A stretch of DNA of 64,000 nt from Desulfocurvus vexinensis DSM 17965 (GTDB lineage Bacteria > Desulfobacterota > Desulfovibrionia > Desulfovibrionales > Desulfovibrionaceae): the NCBI RefSeq assembly GCF_000519125.1, contig NZ_JAEX01000002.1, forward strand, positions 62,001-126,000, in the 5' to 3' direction. A model generated the notes under the pieces. It made no database searches, was not told the DNA's origin, and was given only the letters and a program-made list of their open reading frames with translations. The position numbers and the translations under genes are program-made. Within the stretch, counting starts at the first letter, position 1; every line of letters begins with the position of its first letter. Of the stretch, positions 24,738-33,824 are shown piece by piece.

Positions 24738-25280
24738 ATGCCCAAGCGTCAAATCGTGCTCATCGCCGCCCTGGTGTTGGCCCTGGGATACGCGGGCTAC
24801 GACCTGCTGCTCGCGGGCAAGGGCGGGGCCGACCAGCAGGCCCTGGCCGCCGAGCAGGACCGCAAGCTGGAAGCCGTGGCCGCCTCGGTGCGCGAGGCCG
24901 TGGACAAGGACCGCCTGACCACCGTCGAGGCCTACCGGCTGACCCTGGTGGCCCCCGGAGGCACCGCGGACCCCCTGGTGCGCGCCCGCCCCGGCGAGGG
25001 CCCGGGCGGCGAGCAGGCCAGCCAGGTGCTGGAGCAGGGCGGACGTTTCTTCTACAGCGGGCTGGTGGCCCTGGGCGGCTCCCTGCTGGCCATCGTCAAC
25101 GACTCCGAGTACCGCACCGGCGAGCTGGTGGGCGAGACGGGCTTCACCCTCATGGACATCCGCCCCGACGCCGTGGTGCTCCAGGGGCGCAACCCGCAGA
25201 CGGGCACGCTGGAAAACGTGGTCGTGCCCATCGAGGAAGACATCATCAATTTCGTCGAGGAAGGCGATGCGAAAAACTGA
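24738..25280 (+). CDS. PilP/MshK-like pilus assembly protein
   Basis: A 180-residue protein with an N-terminal signal anchor (about 6-26) and a C-terminal beta-rich domain (about 105-170: YSGLVALGGSLLAIVNDSEY, then GETGFTLMDI and VVLQGRN). That domain is the homology-region fold of PilP/GspC proteins, which contact the secretin. It overlaps the secretin gene by 14 bases. Function by fold and position. Confidence 0.65.
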   Translation: MPKRQIVLIAALVLALGYAGYDLLLAGKGGADQQALAAEQDRKLEAVAASVREAVDKDRLTTVEAYRLTLVAPGGTADPLVRARPGEGPGGEQASQVLEQGGRFFYSGLVALGGSLLAIVNDSEYRTGELVGETGFTLMDIRPDAVVLQGRNPQTGTLENVVVPIEEDIINFVEEGDAKN

Positions 25281-26901
25281 GACCATTTTCGGAAGGCCCC
25301 GGGGCGCCGGGCTCCTGGCGCTGGCGCTGCTGCTGGCCCTGGCCCTTGGCGGCTGCACGGGCAAGGGCAAGCCCAAGGACGATCCCTTCTTCGAGAAATG
25401 GCGCGCCATGGCCGAGCAGTCGCAGGGGCACACGCCCTCGCGCCAGCCCCTGGACATGGACGCCGAGCAGGAGCAGGCCCCGCAGGCCCAGCCCGAGCGC
25501 GAACTGCCCGACGTGGTCGTCGGCAGCCTGGACATGCGCAACGCCAATATCGTGGCCGTGCTGCGGGCCCTGGGGCGCATCGCCGGGCAGAGCATCATGG
25601 TCAGCCCCAAGGTCGAGGGGCTGATCAACGTCAGCGTCAAGGACGTGCCCTGGAGCCAGGTCTTCCGGGGCATCGTGCGCACCCACGGCCTGACCTACGA
25701 GTGGGAGGGCGACATCCTGCGCGTGATGACCGTGGCGGACATGGAAGAGGCCGTGCGCCTGGACGAACTGCGCAACCGCCAGGCCCTGGGCTCGGCCACG
25801 GTCAAGGTCCGCTACGCCGACGCCGCCCGGCTGCGCGAAACCCTGGCCGCGCTGCTGACCAAGGACGCCGACGGCAAACCCCGGGGCTCGGTGGAACTGG
25901 TGGAGCACACCAACTCCCTGGTCATCAACGCCGTGCCCGGCGACCTGCGCAAGATGACCCGGCTCATCGGGGAGACCGACAAGCCCGGCAGGCAGATCCG
26001 CATCAAGGCCTTCATCGTGGAGACCACGGGCGAGACCGCGCGCAGCCTGGGCGTGATGTGGGGCGGCGCGTACAAGCGCGCCTCGGTGGGCGGCAACGGC
26101 GACTCGCTGTGGGTCTCCCCGGGCGGCACCGGCGGCACCGGCGACCCCGTCTCCGGCGCCAACACCGGCACCACCGGCTACACTCCGGTGGTCGGCGGCA
26201 CCACGGGCCTGTCCAACCAGGGCGCCTTCTCCAACATGCTGCCCGACCTGGGCGAGAGCGGGCGCGGCGGCTCCCTGGCGCTGATGTTCGGCACCCTGGG
26301 CGGCAATATCCTCGAAGCCCAGCTGGCGGCCCTGCAAGAGGACAACAAGCTCAACATCCTTTCCAGCCCGTCCATCACCACCCTGGACAACCAGACCGCC
26401 GTCACCGAGAACGGCGAGGAAGTGCCCTTCATCACCCTGGATGAGGCCGGCAACGCCGAGGTGGAGTGGAAGGAAGCGCTGATGCGCCTGGAGATCACCC
26501 CGCACCTTATCGACGCCGCGCACATGCGCCTGAACATCCTGGTCAACAAGGACGAGGTGGACTTCACGCGCAGCGTGTCGGGCAACCCGCTGATCATCAA
26601 GAAGAAGACCGAAACGACCCTCATCTCGCGCGACGGCGAGACCATCGTCATCTCCGGACTGACGCGCAAGCGCCTGTCGTCGGAGGACGCGGGCATCCCC
26701 GGCCTGCAGGACGTGCCCGGCCTGGGCCACCTGTTCAAGTCGTCGAGCAAGAGCAACACCCTGGAAGAGGTGCTCATCTTCATTACGCCCACGGTGCTGG
26801 GCGAGTGGCAGCCCGGCTTCCGCCAGAAGACCCTGGAGGAGATCGAGCAGGAGCTGGAGGAAAAGCGCGCGCGGGAAGCCGAGGAGGACGCCCGGGGCTA
26901 G
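25267..26901 (+). CDS. mshL: MshL-like secretin lipoprotein (outer-membrane pore)
   Basis: A 544-residue secretin forming the outer-membrane channel of the pilus or secretion system. The signal peptide ends in a lipobox (ALGGC). An STN-type short domain follows (about 85-150, 'NANIVAVLRALGRIAGQSI'), then N-domains (150-260) with a glycine/threonine-rich loop (275-320), and the secretin barrel domain (about 330-515; VEWKEALMRLEITPHLID and GIPGLQDVPGLGHLF). A charged tail ends the protein. Gene order with the AAA ATPase, assembly ATPase and platform gene matches MSHA loci. The start overlaps the previous gene. Confidence 0.9.
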   Translation: MRKTETIFGRPRGAGLLALALLLALALGGCTGKGKPKDDPFFEKWRAMAEQSQGHTPSRQPLDMDAEQEQAPQAQPERELPDVVVGSLDMRNANIVAVLRALGRIAGQSIMVSPKVEGLINVSVKDVPWSQVFRGIVRTHGLTYEWEGDILRVMTVADMEEAVRLDELRNRQALGSATVKVRYADAARLRETLAALLTKDADGKPRGSVELVEHTNSLVINAVPGDLRKMTRLIGETDKPGRQIRIKAFIVETTGETARSLGVMWGGAYKRASVGGNGDSLWVSPGGTGGTGDPVSGANTGTTGYTPVVGGTTGLSNQGAFSNMLPDLGESGRGGSLALMFGTLGGNILEAQLAALQEDNKLNILSSPSITTLDNQTAVTENGEEVPFITLDEAGNAEVEWKEALMRLEITPHLIDAAHMRLNILVNKDEVDFTRSVSGNPLIIKKKTETTLISRDGETIVISGLTRKRLSSEDAGIPGLQDVPGLGHLFKSSSKSNTLEEVLIFITPTVLGEWQPGFRQKTLEEIEQELEEKRAREAEEDARG

Positions 26902-26910
26902 GGCCTGGCC

Positions 26911-28440
26911 ATGCGCTACTACGAGATATTCGACCTGCGCGGGGAGCCGTTCTCCAACTCGCCGGACCCGGACTTCTTCCACGAGTCGCGCGGGCACCGG
27001 GCGGTGCTGCACGGCCTGGAGATCGCCCTGCGCCTGCGCCGGGGGCTCAACGTGGTCCTGGGCGAGGTGGGCACGGGCAAGACGACCCTGTGCCGCAGGC
27101 TGCTGCGCGAGCTGGCCGCCGACCCGGGGGTGCAGACGCACCTGCTGCTCGACCCCGCCTGCGGGAGCACCGCCGAGTTCCTGGGCGTGCTGCGGGCCAT
27201 GCTCTGCGGCGCGCCCCCGGCCCCGGGCGACTCGCCCTGGCGCGTGAAGGAAGACATCAAGGACGCCCTGTTCCGCAAGGGTGTGGACCAGGGGCTGACG
27301 GTGGTGCTGGTGGTGGACGAGGCCCAGAAGCTCGACCCCGGGGCCCTGGAAGCCCTGCGCGAACTGCTGAACTACGAGACCAACGACAGCAAGCTGTTGC
27401 AGATCGTGCTGCTGGCCCAGGAGGAATTCCAGGCCGCCCTGGACGCGGCGCCCAATCTGGCCGACCGCGTCAACGCCCTGTTCCGCCTGGGGCCCCTGAG
27501 CCTGGGCGAGACGCGGGCCCTGGTGCGCCATCGGCTGCGCTGCGCCGGGGCCGCGCCCGGGGCGCCCGAGCTGTTCACCCCCGGGGGCTATCTGGCCCTG
27601 CGGCTGGCCTCGGGCGGGTTCCCGCGCCGGATCATCCGCCTGGGGCACAAGGCGCTTTTGGCGCTCATCGTGCAGGACCGCAGGCGGGCCACCTGGCGCC
27701 TGGTGCGCGCCGTGGCGCGCGAGGAGCGGCCTGCGGCCCGGCGCGCGGCTCCGGCCCTGGCGGCGGGGGCGCTTGCGGTGGCCCTGGCCGTGGCGGGCGC
27801 TGTGGCGTGGCTGCCGGGGCTGGGCCTGCGGGCGGCGACGCCCGGCGTCCAGGCTGCCGTGGCCCTCGCGCTGCCCCAGGCCGGGGCGGCCCAGGCTGGC
27901 GCCGCGCCCGCGCCTTTTACCGCGCCCGAGGCCGAAGCGGCCCCCGCGCCCCAGGCCCCCGCGCCCCTTTCCGCGCCCGCTGCCGCCCCCGCGCCTGCGC
28001 CCGGCCCGCTGCTGGGGCAGGTCCGCCTGGGGCCCGGCGAGAGCCTGTCGCACGTGGTGCACGGGGTCTACGGACGCTACAGCCCGGCCCTGCTGGAGCG
28101 GGTGCTGGCGGTCAACCCCGCCCTGGCGGACCCCGGGGCCTTGCCCGAGGGCCAGAGCGTGGAACTGCCGCTGCTGGGCGGGGCCGGGCCGCGCTTCTGG
28201 GTGCAGCTGGAGCAGCACCCGACCCTGGACGCGGCCTGGGCCGCGCGGCGCGGCGCGCGCGCCCTGGGGCTGGACGCCCGGGTGCTGCCCTGGCGCGGCG
28301 ACGACGGCGCCCTGCGCTTCGCCGTGACCCTGGGCGGCCCCTGGGCCACGCGCGAGGAGGCCCAGGCGGCCCGGCAGGCCGCCGGGAGCGGCGCCCTGCT
28401 GGCCGTGGGCCACGGGCTGGCCATGCTTTCCCCGCGCTAG
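26911..28440 (+). CDS. mshM: MshM/ExeA-like AAA ATPase with periplasmic C-terminal domain
   Basis: A 509-residue inner-membrane protein. Residues 1-265 are an ExeA/MshM-type AAA ATPase (opening YEIFDLRGEPFSNSPDPDFF, Walker A GEVGTGKT, Walker B VVLVVDEAQKL). One membrane helix lies near 286-305. A long proline/alanine linker follows (about 310-370). A LysM-like segment (about 373-425, GESLSHVVHGVYGRYSP) and a SPOR-like tail (about 435-500) end it. The last two are peptidoglycan-binding types and fit the ExeA role of fitting the secretin into the cell wall. Confidence 0.85.
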   Translation: MRYYEIFDLRGEPFSNSPDPDFFHESRGHRAVLHGLEIALRLRRGLNVVLGEVGTGKTTLCRRLLRELAADPGVQTHLLLDPACGSTAEFLGVLRAMLCGAPPAPGDSPWRVKEDIKDALFRKGVDQGLTVVLVVDEAQKLDPGALEALRELLNYETNDSKLLQIVLLAQEEFQAALDAAPNLADRVNALFRLGPLSLGETRALVRHRLRCAGAAPGAPELFTPGGYLALRLASGGFPRRIIRLGHKALLALIVQDRRRATWRLVRAVAREERPAARRAAPALAAGALAVALAVAGAVAWLPGLGLRAATPGVQAAVALALPQAGAAQAGAAPAPFTAPEAEAAPAPQAPAPLSAPAAAPAPAPGPLLGQVRLGPGESLSHVVHGVYGRYSPALLERVLAVNPALADPGALPEGQSVELPLLGGAGPRFWVQLEQHPTLDAAWAARRGARALGLDARVLPWRGDDGALRFAVTLGGPWATREEAQAARQAAGSGALLAVGHGLAMLSPR

Positions 28441-28470
28441 ACGCGGACCACTGCGGGATACGAGGCAGAC

Positions 28471-30180
28471 ATGCAGGCGATACGGAAGAAGAAGCTCGGC
28501 GAGATGCTGGTGGAGGCGGGCCTGCTGGGCCAGGAGGAGCTGTCGCGCATCCTGGCCGAGCAGCGCGGCAGCGGCATGCGCCTGGGCGAATACCTGGTCA
28601 ACCGGGCCATCCTCAAGGAGGCCCAGATCATCGATCTGGTCAGCCGCCAGCTGGCCATCGACACCTACAGCTCCGAGAAATATTCCTACGACGTGTACCT
28701 GGAGTCGGTGCTGCCCGCCGAGCTGGCCCAGCGCCACCGCATCGTGCCCGTGGCGCGCAAGGGCCGCCTGCTCACCGTGGCCACCCCCGACCCCATGGAC
28801 ATCGCCGCCCTGGACGCCGTGGAGATCCACACCGGGCTGGAAGTGGAGCCGGTGATCTGCACCGAGAAGGACTTCGAGGCCCTGACCTACGCCCTCTACG
28901 GCATCGCCAACGACCTGGGCGGCGTCATGGACGGCATGGAGGACCTCTCCGCCGCGGGCGAGGCCACCACCGAGGAGATGGAGCAGGGCCCCGACGTGGC
29001 CGTGGCCTCGCTCCAGGACATGGCCGAGGAGGCCCCGGTGGTCCGGCTGGTCAACTCCATCCTGACCCAGGCCGTGCGCGAGGGCGCCTCGGACGTGCAC
29101 ATCAGCCCCGAGAAGGACCACGTGCAGCTGCGCTTTCGCGTGGACGGGCGGCTGCGCGAGGTGCCCGCCCCGCCGCGCAACTATTTTCTGCCCATCGTCT
29201 CGCGGCTGAAGATCCTGGCCAACATGGACATCGCCGTGGCCATGGTGCCCCAGGACGGACGCTTCACCTTCAACGTCGAGGGCCGCGAGGTCCACGTGCG
29301 CGCCTCGACCCTGCCGACCATCCACGGCGAGAACATGATCCTGCGCCTGCTCATGCGCACGGGCGCGGCCCTGGGCCTGGACGACCTGGGCATGCCCGAG
29401 GCCGAGCGGGCCAAGATCGAGGCGGCCATCGTCAAGCCCTACGGCATGATCCTGACCACCGGGCCCACGGGCAGCGGCAAGAGCACCACGCTCTACGCCG
29501 TGCTGCGCAAGCTCAACACGCCCGACATCAACATCGTGACCCTGGAGGACCCGGTGGAATACCGGGTGCCCAAGATCCGCCAGGTGCAGCTCAACCGCAA
29601 GGCGGGCATGACCTTCGCCAGCGGCCTGCGCTCCATCCTGCGCCAGGACCCCGACGTGATCATGGTCGGCGAAATCCGCGACCAGGAAACCGCGCGCATC
29701 GCCGTGCAGGCGGCCATGACCGGCCACCGCCTGCTCTCCACCCTGCACACCAACGACGCGGCGGGCGCGGTGACGCGGCTCATCGAGATGGGCGTGGAGC
29801 CGTTCCTGGTGGCCTCCACGCTTTTGGTGTCCATCGCCCAGCGCCTGGTGCGCCGGGTCTGCCCGCATTGCCGCGAGGTGGACGGCAGCCGCCCGGCGGG
29901 CCTGGCCCTGCTGGGCCTGCCCGAGGACGGCACCTACTACCGCGCCGTGGGCTGCCGCCTGTGCGGCGGCACGGGCTACAGCGGGCGGGTGGGGCTCTAC
30001 GAGATTCTGGAGATCGACTCCGCCACCCAGGGCCTGATCCTGGCGCGGGCCGCCGCCCCCGAGATCGCCCGGGCGGCCATGGACGCGGGCAGGCTGCGCC
30101 TGTTGCGCGACGACGCGGCCCACAAGGTCGCCCAGGGCCTGACCACGGTGGAAGAAGCGCTCACGGCGGTGCTGGTCTAG
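28471..30180 (+). CDS. mshE: MshE/PilB/GspE-type assembly ATPase
   Basis: A 569-residue cytoplasmic motor ATPase that drives pilin extraction. The N-terminal GspE N-domain (about 1-150) begins LGEMLVEAGLLGQEELSRIL. The ATPase core has Walker A GPTGSGKST near 331, the Asp box TLEDPVEY, Walker B DPDVIMVGEIRD and the His box. A zinc-binding four-cysteine pair (CPHC...CRLC) lies near 468-495, as in PilB. Full length for the family. Confidence 0.95.
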   Translation: MQAIRKKKLGEMLVEAGLLGQEELSRILAEQRGSGMRLGEYLVNRAILKEAQIIDLVSRQLAIDTYSSEKYSYDVYLESVLPAELAQRHRIVPVARKGRLLTVATPDPMDIAALDAVEIHTGLEVEPVICTEKDFEALTYALYGIANDLGGVMDGMEDLSAAGEATTEEMEQGPDVAVASLQDMAEEAPVVRLVNSILTQAVREGASDVHISPEKDHVQLRFRVDGRLREVPAPPRNYFLPIVSRLKILANMDIAVAMVPQDGRFTFNVEGREVHVRASTLPTIHGENMILRLLMRTGAALGLDDLGMPEAERAKIEAAIVKPYGMILTTGPTGSGKSTTLYAVLRKLNTPDINIVTLEDPVEYRVPKIRQVQLNRKAGMTFASGLRSILRQDPDVIMVGEIRDQETARIAVQAAMTGHRLLSTLHTNDAAGAVTRLIEMGVEPFLVASTLLVSIAQRLVRRVCPHCREVDGSRPAGLALLGLPEDGTYYRAVGCRLCGGTGYSGRVGLYEILEIDSATQGLILARAAAPEIARAAMDAGRLRLLRDDAAHKVAQGLTTVEEALTAVLV

Positions 30181-30214
30181 TTTCCCTTTTGCCGGTTGCC
30201 ACAGGAAGACACGG

Positions 30215-31432
30215 ATGCCCAACTACAAATACAAGGCCATGAGCGAAACCGGCGCCCCCGTGAGCGGGGTCGTGGCGGCGGCGGACGAGGCCCAGGCCAT
30301 GCAGCTGCTGGCCGCCAGGGGGCTCATCCCCCAGTCCGTGCGCGCGGGCGGGTCCGACGCCGCCGAGGGCGGCGGGGGCGGTCTTGCGCTGTTGCAGACG
30401 GTCAAGCCCCAGGAGTTGATCCTGTTCACCAAGCAGGTCAGGACCATGGTCCATGCGGGCATTTCCATCGTCAACGTCTTCCGCATCATGGAGCAGCAGG
30501 CCGAGAACCCGCTCATGCGCCGCACCGTGAGCGCCGTGGTCCAGGACCTCAAGCAGGGCGCGACGCTCTACGACGCGTTTTCGCGCCACCCCAAGGTGTT
30601 CAACGAGCTGTACTGCGCCATGCTGCGCGCGGGCGAGATCAGCGGCAACCTGGTCAACGTCTTCGACCGGCTGATCTACCTCATCGACCACGAGTACAAG
30701 GTCCGCAAGCAGATCGTCTCGGCCCTGACCTATCCGACCATCGTGCTGGTCATGCTCTTCGGGGCCTTCCTGTTCCTGCTGACCTTCGTGGTGCCCAAGT
30801 TCGCCATGCTTTTCGAGTCGGCCAACATCGACCTGCCCCTGCCCACGGAAATCTGCATCGCCATGTACAAGGGGCTGGTGGCCTACTGGCCGCTGATGCT
30901 GCTCACGGTGGTGGGCGTGGTCGGCGCCACGTCGCTGTATGTGCGCACGCCCCCCGGGCGGCTGCACAAGGACCGGCTGCTCCTGGCCCTGCCCCTGGTG
31001 GGCCCGGTGTTCCAGAAGGGCGCCATGTCGCGCTTCGCCAGCATCTTCGGGCTGCTGCAATCCAGCGGCGTGTCCGTGCTGGCGTCCCTGGACATCATTT
31101 CGCGGACCATCGGCAACGCGGCGGTTTCGCGCGTGTTCGACGGGCTGGGCGAGAAGCTGCGCGAGGGCCGGGGCATCTCGGCGCCGCTGCGCGGCAGCGA
31201 CTATTTCCCGCCCATGGTGGTCAACATGATCGCCGTGGGCGAGGAGTCGGGCAACCTGGAGGAGATGCTCTCCGAGGTGGCGGCCCACTACGACTACGAG
31301 GTCGAATACCAGGTGGGCCGCATGGCCGAGATGATCGGCCCGCTGCTCATGGTCGCCCTGTCGGCGGTGGTCGGCTTTTTCGCGCTGGCCATTTTCATGC
31401 CCATGTGGGATTTGACCAAGATGGCGCACTAG
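30215..31432 (+). CDS. mshG: MshG/PilC/GspF-type platform membrane protein
   Basis: A 405-residue inner-membrane platform protein with the typical two GspF repeats. It opens PNYKYKAMSETGAPVSGVV. Membrane helices lie near 168-192, 218-240 and 370-395. The conserved GEESGNLEEML appears in the second repeat and GEISGNLVNVFDRL in the first. It partners the ATPase at 28471 and has AGGAAG upstream. Confidence 0.95.
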   Translation: MPNYKYKAMSETGAPVSGVVAAADEAQAMQLLAARGLIPQSVRAGGSDAAEGGGGGLALLQTVKPQELILFTKQVRTMVHAGISIVNVFRIMEQQAENPLMRRTVSAVVQDLKQGATLYDAFSRHPKVFNELYCAMLRAGEISGNLVNVFDRLIYLIDHEYKVRKQIVSALTYPTIVLVMLFGAFLFLLTFVVPKFAMLFESANIDLPLPTEICIAMYKGLVAYWPLMLLTVVGVVGATSLYVRTPPGRLHKDRLLLALPLVGPVFQKGAMSRFASIFGLLQSSGVSVLASLDIISRTIGNAAVSRVFDGLGEKLREGRGISAPLRGSDYFPPMVVNMIAVGEESGNLEEMLSEVAAHYDYEVEYQVGRMAEMIGPLLMVALSAVVGFFALAIFMPMWDLTKMAH

Positions 31433-31496
31433 GCCCGCCCCCCGGGCCATAGGCATTTGGCGTTTTTCAACCCAACAACCGCTTCTGGAGGAACAC

Positions 31497-31901
31497 ATGC
31501 AGACCACTTCCAACACCCTGAAACGCCAGGGCTTCACCCTCGTCGAAATCATCGCCGTGCTGGTGATCCTGGGCATCCTGGCCGCCGTGGCCGTGCCCAA
31601 GTACATCGACCTGCAGAAAGAGGCCGGCAACAAGGCCGTTGACGCCGTCATCGCCGAGCTGAACGGTCGCGAGAACATCGTCTGGGGCAAGGTCAAGCTC
31701 TCCACCGCCGGGTGGACCGCCGACACCTCCGTCACCGGCCACACGGACTACGGCACCGGCGTGGGCACCGACTTCGTGTGGACCACCGCCGCCTCCGCCT
31801 CCGGCGGCGCCATCAAGCACAAGAGCATGGCCGACGCCGACACCGTGACTCTGACCCGGACGGCCTCGACCACCGACGCGCCCGGACGCTGGAGCCGCTA
31901 G
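31497..31901 (+). CDS. Type IV prepilin-like protein, likely the major subunit
   Basis: A 134-residue prepilin. Ten leader residues end at a Gly and are followed by FTLVEIIAVLVILGILAAVAVPKY, the N-methylated hydrophobic stem with Glu at +5. The globular part has no cysteine pair. It ends in APGRWSR. It comes first in the pilin series, has a clear ribosome site (GGAGG), and has the most pilin-like stem, so it is the best candidate for the major pilin. Its C-terminal tail (WSR) is shared with the next prepilin, which suggests duplication. Confidence 0.88.
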   Translation: MQTTSNTLKRQGFTLVEIIAVLVILGILAAVAVPKYIDLQKEAGNKAVDAVIAELNGRENIVWGKVKLSTAGWTADTSVTGHTDYGTGVGTDFVWTTAASASGGAIKHKSMADADTVTLTRTASTTDAPGRWSR

Positions 31902-31903
31902 CC

Positions 31904-32374
31904 GTGACCACGGGAACTCCGCAGGGGGCCAGGCGCCCCCTGCGGAGATCGCTCTGCGGTGGCCCCGTGGCCCGGCCCCAGGCCGGGCCACGGGACCGTC
32001 GCGCCCCGGGCTTCACCCTGGTGGAGATCATGGCCGTGCTCGTGCTGCTGGGCATCCTCACCGCCGTGCTCCTGCCCCGCTTCGGTACGCTCCAGGAGGA
32101 CGCCGCCCTGCGCGCCCTGGACGCCGCCGTGGCCGAGCTGAACACCCGCGAGACCATGGCCTGGGGCGGGTTGCGCATCGACAACGCCGTGCCCGCCAGC
32201 GACGCCGCCATGGACGCGGCGGTCCTGGCGCGGGTGGATACGGCCCTGGGCGACCACTACGCCTGGACCTCCGGCCCGGGCTCCTCGGGCGGGACCCTGG
32301 AGTTCCAGCACGTTTCCGCCCCCCTGGCCCGCAGCGCCGCCACCCTGGCCGAACCCGCCGCCTGGAGCCGCTAG
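31904..32374 (+). CDS. Type IV prepilin-like protein 2
   Basis: A prepilin of 156 residues from a GTG at 31904, two bases after the previous stop. Another in-frame GTG at 31967 would give a 15-residue leader and 135 residues, closer to pilin norms, and would place the hairpin at 31918-31948 in the leader RNA. The cleavage site is Gly before FTLVEIMAVLVLLGILTAVLLP. The mature part parallels the previous pilin (AELNTRE, tail AAWSR), so the two are likely duplicates. The start is unresolved. Confidence 0.75.
   Translation: MTTGTPQGARRPLRRSLCGGPVARPQAGPRDRRAPGFTLVEIMAVLVLLGILTAVLLPRFGTLQEDAALRALDAAVAELNTRETMAWGGLRIDNAVPASDAAMDAAVLARVDTALGDHYAWTSGPGSSGGTLEFQHVSAPLARSAATLAEPAAWSR
31918..31948 (+). 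terminator. Strong hairpin between the first and second prepilin
   Basis: Perfect 13-base arms (ctccgcagggggc and its complement) around a five-base loop, 17 bases after the first prepilin stop. No T run follows. It could stabilise the upstream mRNA end or attenuate downstream expression, giving more major pilin than minor pilins. It falls inside the second prepilin only if the upstream GTG is used. Confidence 0.6.
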
Positions 32375-32376
32375 CC

Positions 32377-32874
32377 GTGCCTGCCTCGCGCCCCCTGCGC
32401 CGCGCGCGCGCCGCCTTCGCCCCGGCCTTCACCATGGTCGAGGTCATCGCCGTGCTGCTGCTGCTGGGCATCCTGGCCGCCGTGGCGGCGAGCAGCATGA
32501 ACGACGGCGACGACCGCACGCTGCCCTACGAATTTTCCGTGCTCAAGACGCATATCCGCTTCGCCCAGGCCCAGGCCATGGGCCTGAACACGCCCTACGG
32601 CATCCGCTGCCAGGACGGGGCCTACTGGCTGTTCACCGGCACGGCGACGGGCACGTCCGTGCGCCTGCCCGGCCAGGAGGCCGACACCGTGACCCTGGCC
32701 AGCAGCGTGGCCCCGGCGGCCTTCACCCTGGCCTTCAACGGCCGGGGGCAGGCCTTTTCCTCCGCCGTGTACACCGACGCGGGCCGCCTTGCGGCCGACT
32801 TCGCCGTGACCCTGACCCACGAGGGCCAGAGCCAGTCCTTCACCGTCACCGCGCACACGGGGTACATCCCATGA
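32377..32874 (+). CDS. Prepilin-like protein 3 (GspH/FimT-like)
   Basis: A 165-residue prepilin-like protein from a GTG start right after the previous gene. The stem reads FTMVEVIAVLLLLGILAAVAAS with Glu at +5, but the residue before the Phe is Ala, not the Gly required by most prepilin peptidases. The globular region has a GspH/FimT flavour (FSVLKTHIRFAQAQAMGLN). Likely a minor pseudopilin. Its end overlaps the next start by four bases. Confidence 0.78.
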   Translation: MPASRPLRRARAAFAPAFTMVEVIAVLLLLGILAAVAASSMNDGDDRTLPYEFSVLKTHIRFAQAQAMGLNTPYGIRCQDGAYWLFTGTATGTSVRLPGQEADTVTLASSVAPAAFTLAFNGRGQAFSSAVYTDAGRLAADFAVTLTHEGQSQSFTVTAHTGYIP

Positions 32875-33278
32875 CGCCCGCCGCCCCTTGCCCCCGCCGC
32901 GCCCGGCGCGGCTTCACCCTGGTCGAGCTCATCGTGGTCTTCGTGGTCGGGGCCCTGCTGGCGACCCTGGTGACGACCATGGCCCAGCAGCACATGCCCC
33001 ACTTCGGCAACGAGACAGCCATCCAGGTGGACCGCCAGTACGACCTGCTGCGCGAGATCGAGCGGCTCCAGGCCGCCTACCGCCAGCAGCTCGAGGCCGG
33101 AACCCTGAACCTGAACACCCTGCTCTCGGGCTGGGCGCCGGAGAGCGGCGCCGTGACCCTGGCCGTGGAAGCGCACACCGTGTCGGACACCGGGGGCACG
33201 TTCACCTTCTCCACGCCGCTGCGCAAGGTGCGCTTCACCTGCGGCGACTACGTGATGTATGCCTATTTCGCCCAGTAG
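32871..33278 (+). CDS. Prepilin-like protein 4
   Basis: A 135-residue minor prepilin. A basic 14-residue leader ends in Gly, followed by FTLVELIVVFVVGALLATLV with Glu at +5. The rest is short and mixed, with one Cys near the C-terminus. It overlaps the next gene by 20 bases. Family membership is clear; role unknown. Confidence 0.82.
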   Translation: MTPAAPCPRRARRGFTLVELIVVFVVGALLATLVTTMAQQHMPHFGNETAIQVDRQYDLLREIERLQAAYRQQLEAGTLNLNTLLSGWAPESGAVTLAVEAHTVSDTGGTFTFSTPLRKVRFTCGDYVMYAYFAQ

Positions 33279-33813
33279 ACCCGCCCTGCGCCCGCGCCCG
33301 GGCTTCACCCTGGTCGAGCTGATCCTGGCCATGACCATCCTGGCCTTCGTGGGCGTGATGTTCGTCTCGGCGCTGACCTATTCGGCCACGAGCTGGATTG
33401 CCGCCGCCGAGTCCGTGGAGCTGGCCCAGAAGGGCCGCCTGGCGCTCACGCGCCTGTTCGTCGAGTTGCAGGAACTGCGCGGCATGGACCCGGCCCTGCG
33501 CGCGGGCAACGACGCCGACAACCTCTTTTTCCTGGATACCGACGGCCAGCCCCTGGCCCTGCGCCGCGTGGGCAGCACCATCGTGCTCGGCGGGCGGGTG
33601 CTGCTGGACGGCGTGGCCACCGGCGGGAGCATGCTGACCTACCACCGCGCCGACGGCAGCGCCTGGAACCCCACCAGCGGCGCACTGCGCGACCTGTACG
33701 AGATTCGCATCCGCGTGGCCCTGGCCTCGCAGTACCTGAACGCCGAGCGGGCCTTCACCACCACCGTCAACCCGTTGTTCACCGGCGCGGCCCGCGCGCC
33801 GAGGCTGCAATGA
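33259..33813 (+). CDS. Prepilin-like protein 5 (PilW/GspJ-like)
   Basis: A 184-residue minor prepilin with a Gly-cleaved leader and a FTLVELILAMTILAFVGVMF stem. The pattern of a long helix followed by 'VELAQKGRLALTRLFVELQELRG' is typical of PilW/GspJ-type minor pilins that start pilus assembly. It overlaps the next start by four bases. Confidence 0.82.
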   Translation: MPISPSRPALRPRPGFTLVELILAMTILAFVGVMFVSALTYSATSWIAAAESVELAQKGRLALTRLFVELQELRGMDPALRAGNDADNLFFLDTDGQPLALRRVGSTIVLGGRVLLDGVATGGSMLTYHRADGSAWNPTSGALRDLYEIRIRVALASQYLNAERAFTTTVNPLFTGAARAPRLQ

Positions 33814-33824
33814 GGAGGCCGCCC

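Noticed and set aside
25246-30222. 1658-codon minus-strand open frame
   Set aside because: Shadow of four pilus genes whose own products are clearly recognisable.
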